Assembly: GCA_002163245.1 (NCBI GenBank)
Contig: MAAL01000010.1
Location: forward strand, 1-64,000
DNA length: 64,000 bases
Origin: Gammaproteobacteria bacterium 42_54_T18
Lineage (GTDB): Bacteria > Pseudomonadota > Gammaproteobacteria > Pseudomonadales > Ketobacteraceae
Reading direction: 5' to 3'
Made by a program: the position numbers and the translations under genes. Under the pieces are notes generated by a model. The model had not been told where the DNA came from. It worked only from the letters and a program-made list of their open reading frames with translations, and did not search any database. Shown piece by piece: positions 58,293 to 64,000 of this stretch (the stretch's first letter is position 1; the number at the start of each line of letters is the position of its first letter).

Positions 58293-58849
58293 AGGGATGT
58301 TTCTTGTTCAATTGCTTCTTGCTCTCTTGCAAACGTAGCGGTTGCTGGTGCAAGTCCTAAGGCTGGGTCAACTTTCTTGCCGGCCATTTTTGCAATAACG
58401 GCCATGATGGCAAGGTGGTGTGTTAGGTGGCTTGAGGCGAAACATAACTCTCGGCCAAACGAGGATGCGAAGGTTTCGGTTTGTTGAGATGACAAGGCAA
58501 CTTCGGTGCTTACGCTGATTTCTTGGATGATATCGTTTTCAGTGATATTGACCATCCATTGACGGATCTCAGATAGTTCGGCTAACCCAATTTTTCTAAC
58601 GGTTTCTATGGAGGCTCCCCTGCGTCGAATGTCATAGTTAATGTCGTCGGTGTTGGTTCTATCCTTTAGTGCTAGAAATAGATCGACGATATGCCGAAGG
58701 TGTTGACCGATTGAACTGTCAAACCAAGGGGCTGCGCTGTATTGGTATTCTGCATCGTTTAGACCTGAAATAAAGGTGGTCATTTGGTCGATGGATTCAA
58801 GGCTACCTGTTACACATGTGTTCATGTTTTTTTTACCGTTAGTGTTCAA
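58280..58849 (-). CDS. DinB-like (YfiT/DinB four-helix-bundle) protein
   Basis: 189 residues, helical. It has the metal-site pattern of DinB-like proteins: His in SIGQHLRHIVDLFLAL near 47-54 and a histidine pair in ASSHLTHHLAIMAVIAKM near 139-148. DinB-fold proteins include thiol S-transferases (bacillithiol, mycothiol) and the sulfoxide-synthase partner domain in EgtB; others are untested. The start overlaps the stop of the MFS-like gene by four bases. The context with two ATP-grasp ligases suggests a modifying enzyme in a small-molecule pathway. Confidence 0.75.
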   Translation of the reverse strand: MNTNGKKNMNTCVTGSLESIDQMTTFISGLNDAEYQYSAAPWFDSSIGQHLRHIVDLFLALKDRTNTDDINYDIRRRGASIETVRKIGLAELSEIRQWMVNITENDIIQEISVSTEVALSSQQTETFASSFGRELCFASSHLTHHLAIMAVIAKMAGKKVDPALGLAPATATFAREQEAIEQETSLCAR

Positions 58850-60108
58850 AAATTAGATGTATTAACTGTCTTTTGTCGGGCTGTGTTGCGACGGAATAAC
58901 TGTCGGTCTGTTACACAATAAACACTATAAATTAGCGCTATTGGACAAGCCCAAAAATAGGTTGTTGAGAGTAGTGATGCCGCCTGGCTTGCCGGAGATG
59001 CTGTGGAAAGCAAAGGCATGCTTATGAATAAATAAGCAGCTAAGGTGCCAAAAAATAACACGATGCCCATTTGGGAGTAATAACTCTTACATATAAGGTA
59101 CCGGTAGGCAGAGTCTTCTCTGGCGACGTCGAAAAAACGCTTATTAAAGACAAGGCGAAAGAAGGTTGTCAAAAAACCGATAACTAGAATGGTTGCATAT
59201 AATATGAAATCGTTGTTTTCGGTGTTCGACTGAAGGCTTATCTCCCCGCGAAGTAACCAGCTTGTTGCATACAATAGTACGGCTGCAAGGAATATCTTTT
59301 GTTGATCCATTCTGTCGATGGTGTTTTTTATAAAGTAAAAAACAACAGATAATAAAATTGTTAGGGTGACAATGACAAAACCAAGCGTTAAGAAATTTTC
59401 TTGCGTTAGAAAGTATAAAGACAATACCCAGAAGTAACTTTCTAAAAATAGAAACGGTCCATCCAGTAGGAATATTGCTTTTGAATGCTTTTTGTCGTTA
59501 AAGGTGTTGATGTTTTTAAATGTGAGCTTTGGTTCTCTCGTCTTATCTGTGACGGTGCTTTCTGTTTTTATAAGTTTCCATAGTGATACGGTACTTATTG
59601 CTAGCGACAATGCAATAAGAGGCAGCACACCAGATGTTTCTAATAGATAACCACCAGAAAGAATGCCTATCTTTAATAGAATTACTACAAGGATTTGAAA
59701 GTTACCAAATGTTTTTCCTGTATTACCTTTGGTTGTTATCTGGTTGAACATTGCTCTTTGGGTTGACCAATAAAAGCAATTATAGACTCCGTTAAGTAGG
59801 GCTGTGCCGATAAGAAATAATGCACTTTCTTCACGATGGTTAACACTCCATGCTAATGCACCGATGAGTAGGATTTCAGCTGCAAATGACAGTGTGATGA
59901 TTCGACGCCATTGATTGTTTGCACGTAATTGATCCCAGACCCATAGAGATCCAATAAAACCAATTCCTGTCGTAGCGATAAAGGCAGCTATCTGCGCTAA
60001 GGATGCACCGCTGTCCCACAGTATTACCGGTAGGAAAAATGGTAGCAATCCTATTAATAACGAATGAGCGCCAGAGAATTGATAAAAATGTCGAGAAGTT
60101 AGTAGCAT
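58846..60108 (-). CDS. MFS-like multi-helix transporter
   Basis: 420 residues with about 11-12 hydrophobic helices (for example SLLIGLLPFFLPVILWDSG, FIATTGIGFIGSLWVWDQL, IITLSFAAEILLIGALAW, FILYATILVIGFLTTFFRLV). The overall layout of two six-helix halves with a charged central loop (TESTVTDKTREPKLTFK) fits the major facilitator superfamily, but I do not recognise the subfamily. Overlaps the upstream ATP-grasp gene by one base and the downstream DinB-like gene by four, so it is probably the exporter or importer of the operon product. Confidence 0.75.
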   Translation of the reverse strand: MLLTSRHFYQFSGAHSLLIGLLPFFLPVILWDSGASLAQIAAFIATTGIGFIGSLWVWDQLRANNQWRRIITLSFAAEILLIGALAWSVNHREESALFLIGTALLNGVYNCFYWSTQRAMFNQITTKGNTGKTFGNFQILVVILLKIGILSGGYLLETSGVLPLIALSLAISTVSLWKLIKTESTVTDKTREPKLTFKNINTFNDKKHSKAIFLLDGPFLFLESYFWVLSLYFLTQENFLTLGFVIVTLTILLSVVFYFIKNTIDRMDQQKIFLAAVLLYATSWLLRGEISLQSNTENNDFILYATILVIGFLTTFFRLVFNKRFFDVAREDSAYRYLICKSYYSQMGIVLFFGTLAAYLFISMPLLSTASPASQAASLLSTTYFWACPIALIYSVYCVTDRQLFRRNTARQKTVNTSNF

Positions 60109-61016
60109 CAGAATACGTCTGTTTGGCTTATATCAAGTTGATTAAGTGATTCAAAATATGGAGTTAGGTCTTCTTTTTCTCCATAACGCGGATAATCATG
60201 CATTTTTAAGTAAGGGCGAGAATTCACTTCTAGAAAAATACATTTTTGATCACGATAGTCAGTTTCTATGCCTTTTTCCAAAATGACATCAATGCCCAAT
60301 ATATTGGCATCAAACAGCCCAAGTACGTTTTTAAATAGCTCTTGGTTCACTGTTGGTAATGTCTGTTTGTCAATCGTTCGTACAACACCGCCGGGGGCTA
60401 AGGATATACGGTAAAATAGTGTGATGATTTCACCTTTGGCCGGAATACTTTCTAGGGTGAGGTTTTGTTTTTTCAAAAAACGTTGGGTAACAGAGCCTTT
60501 TTGCAAAGGGTGAATGCAAGGATATAACCCCATGTCTTCTCGGATGAGATTTTCAGTGTCAATAAGAGTATTAATTGTGTCTGCACCGTTACCTTCAACA
60601 AAAGGGGAGTAGCGTTGTAGTACTGACATAATCTCCCCTTGAGCCACAACAACACGGTAATTGTTACCCTCTAGGTATTGTTCAATAACCGTTGAAGGCC
60701 ACCACAATTTAGCTAAGAAGATGGCTTTCCATAATTCTTGAAAGTTACGAATAGGGAAGTGGCTACCTCGGGAAAAACCGCTAACGTTAGGTTTGATAAC
60801 CAAGGGAAAGCCATAAGTTTTCGCAAAAACGATGGCTTTTAGTGGGTTGATGAAAATCATGCCGTTTGCATGAGGGATATTACCTTCAGCAAAGACCGAG
60901 CGTGCCTGTTTTTTGGAACGGCAACTCTTTCTGACTTCTAGGCTGTTGTAGCTGCTACAACCATCCATAAAACGTTTGCTGATCCATTGATATACGGTTT
61001 TCTTAAGCGCGCTCAT
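60108..61016 (-). CDS. ATP-grasp ligase, cyanophycin-synthetase-like
   Basis: 302 residues. ATP-grasp features: KQARSVFAEGNIPHANGMIF before the fold, the phosphate-binding lysine strand FPLVIKPNVSGFSRGSHF near 80-97, IEQYLEGNNYRVVVAQGEI near 120-138, the loop VEGNGADTINTLIDTEN (similar to the GxGxxTIxxLI element of cyanophycin synthetase and GshF), and the metal-binding DVILEKG...CIFLEVNSRPYLKMH near the end. Such enzymes join a carboxylate to an amine through an acyl phosphate. It overlaps the preceding ATP-grasp gene by 14 bases. Confidence 0.85.
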   Translation of the reverse strand: MSALKKTVYQWISKRFMDGCSSYNSLEVRKSCRSKKQARSVFAEGNIPHANGMIFINPLKAIVFAKTYGFPLVIKPNVSGFSRGSHFPIRNFQELWKAIFLAKLWWPSTVIEQYLEGNNYRVVVAQGEIMSVLQRYSPFVEGNGADTINTLIDTENLIREDMGLYPCIHPLQKGSVTQRFLKKQNLTLESIPAKGEIITLFYRISLAPGGVVRTIDKQTLPTVNQELFKNVLGLFDANILGIDVILEKGIETDYRDQKCIFLEVNSRPYLKMHDYPRYGEKEDLTPYFESLNQLDISQTDVF

Positions 61017-61866
61017 TGTTAGTTCTCATTTTGTTAGCCAATTTTAAGCGATGGGCTGATTTTAATTTAGTAAAAAAGATGGCTTTTTTTGGCTGTGATG
61101 CAGGAATTGTTTTTGATATGGCTGCTAGGTTCCACATCGCTTGTAAGCTAAAACGATTTTTTTCTCGCCAGGTACGGTTGTTCGATAACAGCATCAGAGG
61201 CATCGGGTAGAGCAAATTGATTTCGATGATATGGAACTCACCGTTTATCATCGCGTCTATTGAGTCTGCTCGCAGTCCCACTCTTGATAAGCGAAAGCTC
61301 CCAATTTTGGATAGATGTTGCCAGAGTTGTTCTATCTGCTTGGGTGTTAGTTGTGGCGTCAGGTCTTTGTAAGACGTTGCATTATTGTAGATACCGTTAA
61401 TAGGGTAGAGGTCTTCGCTGTTATTAAGTGTTTCTGTTATTGAAATAACGGCAGGTTGGTGGCTCTTTTGTGACGAACGCCCTTGTGATGAAGGGATAAC
61501 AAACACCTCAAATTCTCGCTTTCCAGGCGCTGCTTGCTGAATAAGGTAGTTGCCCGTTGTGGTTTTTCGGGAAGATCTTATGTCATTTAAGGTTTGTGAG
61601 TTATCAGCCCGTTGTATTCCGAATGAGTTTTGACCCCATTCGGGTTTGACGAAAACTGGATATTGGGGTGGTTGGTAGTCCCCAATGTCTAGCGATTGCG
61701 ATAACCTCCAAGCTTCTGGAATGAGTTGATCAGTATCTAACTTAGAAAAAACCCCACGCTGCTCGTTAAAGTAAGGGGCATTTAGCTGAAAATACTTCCA
61801 TGGTGCGACTCGTTGCCAGGCGCAAAATAAGATGTACGCTAATACTTGGTAGATACGAATTATCAT
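61003..61866 (-). CDS. ATP-grasp-fold protein, first gene of the five-gene operon
   Basis: 287 residues. An N-terminal hydrophobic stretch (IRIYQVLAYILFCAWQRV) may hold it at the membrane. The core has ATP-grasp elements: YPVFVKPEWGQNSFGIQR, TGNYLIQQAAPGKREFEVFV and the metal-site strand FHIIEINLLYPMPLML, all consistent with a D-Ala-D-Ala-ligase-like fold. The C-terminal half of the motif set is less canonical than in the next gene, so catalytic activity is less certain. It heads a minus-strand operon whose five genes all overlap. Confidence 0.75.
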   Translation of the reverse strand: MIIRIYQVLAYILFCAWQRVAPWKYFQLNAPYFNEQRGVFSKLDTDQLIPEAWRLSQSLDIGDYQPPQYPVFVKPEWGQNSFGIQRADNSQTLNDIRSSRKTTTGNYLIQQAAPGKREFEVFVIPSSQGRSSQKSHQPAVISITETLNNSEDLYPINGIYNNATSYKDLTPQLTPKQIEQLWQHLSKIGSFRLSRVGLRADSIDAMINGEFHIIEINLLYPMPLMLLSNNRTWREKNRFSLQAMWNLAAISKTIPASQPKKAIFFTKLKSAHRLKLANKMRTNNERA

Positions 61867-62009
61867 AATTAAGCCATGTACCTTAATACCGTTTATTGGG
61901 TGCGGTAACCTGAGTCGATGCAGAGAGCAAACTTCTTACACTTAGTTTCTGCTTTTACACTTTTAGCTCAGGTCTCGCACTATATAGAAGCATATAACGT
62001 TGTATAGAC

Positions 62010-62522
62010 TTACTCTTCAGTGCCATTTGAGGTTTTCCATGTGAGAAAGTTCATTACAAACAATCCACCACCTAATACTAAAATAGACACTGCGGCATAA
62101 AATAGCGAACCATGGTCACTTTTACCTTCATGCATTACCTCTATGCCTAGAGGGGTAAACAAGTGGAAAAACACAGCTCCCGTCATAACTCCAGAGGCCA
62201 TAATCCCTCCAATAGAATGAATAAGGTGTTGAGATGGGATAGAGGACATCACGTTTGTTTTCTTCAATGCCCAAAATACCGCTGGGCTGATTAGGATGAT
62301 GGTTGTGATTAGCTCTACGGTGCCAACGGCATAAGCGCCATATTGAATAAAGCCGTTGCCAGCTCCATCACCAAGAATACCCTTCATCCAAGCGCCAATG
62401 GTACCGAAGATATGTTGTGTGTCGGGATGCCCTGTAAATTTATAAGGTAAAGATGATAGAAAGACTTTTGCTGTCCAAAGAACAATAAGCCAGCTGATAA
62501 TATTTACGACGCGAGGTTTCAT
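62010..62522 (-). CDS. DoxX-like inner-membrane protein
   Basis: 170 residues with four hydrophobic helices (about 8-26, 64-86, 103-125, 136-158). KFTGHPDTQHIFGTIGAW and the overall pattern fit the DoxX-like family, whose members are linked to electron-transport or redox-stress functions but are mostly uncharacterised. It lies 66 bases downstream of the YHS-domain gene on the same strand. Confidence 0.7.
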   Translation of the reverse strand: MKPRVVNIISWLIVLWTAKVFLSSLPYKFTGHPDTQHIFGTIGAWMKGILGDGAGNGFIQYGAYAVGTVELITTIILISPAVFWALKKTNVMSSIPSQHLIHSIGGIMASGVMTGAVFFHLFTPLGIEVMHEGKSDHGSLFYAAVSILVLGGGLFVMNFLTWKTSNGTEE

Positions 62523-62588
62523 AGTAACGTTCTCAAATTAAGATGTTTCGAAATGGTGTTGTTTCAGGTGGTGGTGTTGAATGATGTT

Positions 62589-63068
62589 TTACTTAATGAC
62601 ATTAGGCCAGTTGTTGTTGGCTTTAATAATGAGAGCGTCTTTGTCTCCAAACCATTTTTTGCGAATGTTAGCGTCATAATTTAGGTATAGTTTGCCTTGA
62701 TGAATGGCCCATTGAAGAGGGTCCGCTTTTGCAGTGTCGTTGTTTGCGACAGCCCAGGCGCAATACCCGCCATACTGTGGTGCGTATTTTTCAGGGTCAG
62801 CTTTAAACTTTTCAAGGTTTGCTTTACTGCTAAAGAGCCAATCAGCTCCTTTATATTGCGTGGTATAGGAGCTGTTGCCTTTGACGGGCTTGTTCTGAGT
62901 GAAGTAAGCCACTGTGTCGTACCCTGATACTGCGGTATCACTAAAAAAAGCAGTATAGATGGGGGACTGAGCGAATGATTGTGAAGAGAACAAGGCCGTT
63001 AGCGCAAATAATGCTGCAGTTAAAAGTTGTCTAGGTTTTATTGCTTTGGTAATCGTTATAGCGTTCAT
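62589..63068 (-). CDS. Exported YHS-domain protein
   Basis: 159 residues. Signal peptide with hydrophobic core LLTAALFALTALFSSQSFAQ and cleavage near AQS, then AVSGYDTVAYFTQNKPVKGN and a YHS domain with Cys in YGGYCAWAVANN. YHS domains bind metal, often copper; the exact ligand here is unknown. Preceded by GGGGTGTGTAA-like purine-rich sequence; probably co-transcribed with the DoxX-like gene. Confidence 0.82.
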   Translation of the reverse strand: MNAITITKAIKPRQLLTAALFALTALFSSQSFAQSPIYTAFFSDTAVSGYDTVAYFTQNKPVKGNSSYTTQYKGADWLFSSKANLEKFKADPEKYAPQYGGYCAWAVANNDTAKADPLQWAIHQGKLYLNYDANIRKKWFGDKDALIIKANNNWPNVIK

Positions 63069-63183
63069 AGGTCGTCTCGGGGTGTGTAAATGCTTGTTTT
63101 CGATAAGTTGAAGATAGTATAGGGCTTAAATATCACATCGTTATTCCGAAGTTATAACGAATTTGTAAATTCATGGTTGCTGT

Positions 63184-63228
63184 TGCTTAAAATGAAGGGA
63201 AAGCTGGCATATGAAGGGAAGACTGGCA
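63184..63228. repeat. Direct repeat between YHS and SDR genes
   Basis: ATGAAGGGAAAGCTGGCAT is followed by ATGAAGGGAAGACTGGCAA, an imperfect 19-bp tandem duplication. Confidence 0.65.
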
Positions 63229-63230
63229 AT

Positions 63231-63268
63231 AAAAAAGCAGAGCCGGATTAGCGTCGACTCTGCTTTTG
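63231..63268. terminator. Bidirectional terminator downstream of the SDR gene
   Basis: AAAAAAGCAGAGCCG and CGACTCTGCTTTTG form an eight-pair stem around GATTAGCGT, with A and T runs on both sides. It ends the minus-strand SDR transcript. Confidence 0.8.
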
Positions 63269-63318
63269 TATGTTGAGGATTAGCGTAAGGCTGTGTATTC
63301 AGGGTTGCCTAGGCATAG

Positions 63319-63363
63319 GTGTTACTTCGCAATGTGTTACTTCACTGCGTGTTATTTTATCAA
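63319..63363. repeat. 15-bp tandem repeat adjoining the SDR stop codon
   Basis: GTGTTACTTCGCAAT, GTGTTACTTCACTGC and GTGTTATTTTATCAA in tandem. The last unit contains the minus-strand SDR stop (63352-63354). Confidence 0.8.
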
Positions 63364-64000
63364 ATAACCACCATCTACATTAAGGGATGTACCTGTTGTA
63401 TAGCTAGATGCATCTGATGCGAGATAAAGCACGGCTCCCGCCATTTCATCAGGCTCAGCTACGCGGTTAAGTGGTACATGTGTTAGCACCTGCTTTAATA
63501 TGGCATCGTTCTTAACCAGCGTGGCAGCAAATTTGGTATCTGTAGCCCCTGGGAGCAAAGCATTAACCCGTATCTTCAGGCCTGCACATTCTGCTGCGAA
63601 TGCCTTAGTCATGGATATGACCGCAGCCTTGGTAATGGAGTAGATACCTTGCATTGCACCGGGGATAACACCGTTGATGGATGCAACGTTTATGATGCTA
63701 CCACCATCATTGTCACGCATTAGCTTTGCCCCTTCGATCGACATAAAAAAGTACCCGCGAATATTGACATCAACGGTCTTTTGAAACGCACCAAGGTCAG
63801 TATCAAGGATGTGTCCAAAGTAGGGGTTTGTGGCTGCGTTATTAACAAGAATATCGAGCTTACCGTGTTTTTCTTTTATGGCAGAAAAGATCCCTGAGAT
63901 CTGCTCCATGTCACCAATATGACAAGCCATGGCTTCTGCACTGCCGCCTTCTGCGGTAATGGCGTCAGCAACGATTTGGCAACCTTCGATTTTTCGACTT
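63352..64000 (-). CDS. Short-chain dehydrogenase/reductase (5' end outside window)
   Basis: The reading frame runs off the right edge without a start, so the N-terminal TGxxxGxG region is missing from the window. The remaining ~215 residues carry SRKIEGCQIVADAITAEGG, NNAATNPYFG, NVASINGVIPGAMQGIYSIT with the catalytic Tyr and the following KAA Lys, and a C-terminal GTSLNVDGGYLIK. The NNAATNPYFG variant marks a common subgroup acting on acyl or cyclic alcohols; the substrate is unknown. Confidence 0.88.
   Translation of the reverse strand, partial: SRKIEGCQIVADAITAEGGSAEAMACHIGDMEQISGIFSAIKEKHGKLDILVNNAATNPYFGHILDTDLGAFQKTVDVNIRGYFFMSIEGAKLMRDNDGGSIINVASINGVIPGAMQGIYSITKAAVISMTKAFAAECAGLKIRVNALLPGATDTKFAATLVKNDAILKQVLTHVPLNRVAEPDEMAGAVLYLASDASSYTTGTSLNVDGGYLIK

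Noticed and set aside
58280-58849. Interpretation as part of an ergothioneine pathway (DinB fold plus Ntn-type hydrolase plus ligase)
   Set aside because: The DinB-like protein lacks the formylglycine-generating-enzyme-like domain of EgtB, and no EgtD methyltransferase is present, so only a loose fold-level parallel remains.

Overview
This 64 kb window comes from a Gram-negative gammaproteobacterium, most likely a marine or hydrocarbon-associated member of the broad Pseudomonadales/Cellvibrionales/Oceanospirillales group. The evidence is a long housekeeping run in Pseudomonas-type order (queA-tgt-yajC-secD-secF ... suhB-trmJ-cysE-iscR-iscS-iscU-iscA-hscB-hscA-fdx-iscX-ndk-rlmN-pilW-rodZ-ispG-hisS-yfgM-bamB-der), outer-membrane and type IV pilus lipoproteins, and a lipid/steroid-type catabolic cluster beside it. 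No plasmid, phage or CRISPR signature was seen. The one mobile element is the 3' tail of a group II intron at the left edge.

Region 1 (1-10.2 kb), catabolism: the end of an acyl-CoA dehydrogenase gene split by a group II intron, an HSL-type esterase with a coupled protein of unknown function, an acyl-CoA ligase, an AraC regulator, a Baeyer-Villiger-type flavin monooxygenase, an unknown six-helix membrane protein, orphan heme-copper-oxidase subunits III and IV, an SDR and a crotonase. Together they suggest oxidation, activation and beta-oxidation of a hydrophobic substrate. Region 2 (10.2-13.6 kb): a periplasmic solute-binding protein divergent from a hybrid sensor kinase.

Region 3 (13.7-44.7 kb), the conserved core: tRNA-Leu, tRNA queuosine genes, Sec accessory proteins, SuhB/TrmJ/CysE, the complete Isc iron-sulfur operon behind a near-perfect IscR type 1 site, then Ndk, RlmN, PilW, RodZ, IspG, HisS, YfgM, BamB and Der. 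Between secF and suhB sit a porin and a 1436-residue chemoreceptor. The receptor carries five tandem PAS domains of exactly 131 codons each, every one with the His/Trp signature of Aer2-type heme-PAS oxygen sensors, and it is preceded by an overlapping 18-codon leader ORF.

Region 4 (44.7-64 kb), accessory: an ATC-hydrolase-like protein, a secreted unknown, a class II aldolase, a DUF2914 protein, a zinc-ribbon membrane protein with an RND/MMPL exporter, a LysR regulator, tRNA-Lys, xseA, a pentapeptide-repeat/potassium-channel fusion, hisC, two very small genes, and a five-gene operon with overlapping reading frames encoding two ATP-grasp ligases, an MFS-like transporter, a DinB-like protein and an NRDE/TANGO2 protein. 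That operon is the best candidate for an undescribed biosynthesis-and-export system. DoxX-like, YHS and SDR genes close the window.

A theme through the whole window is short tandem duplications of 11-15 bp. Several lie directly after stop codons, and two 12-bp arrays lie in frame inside queA and rodZ.
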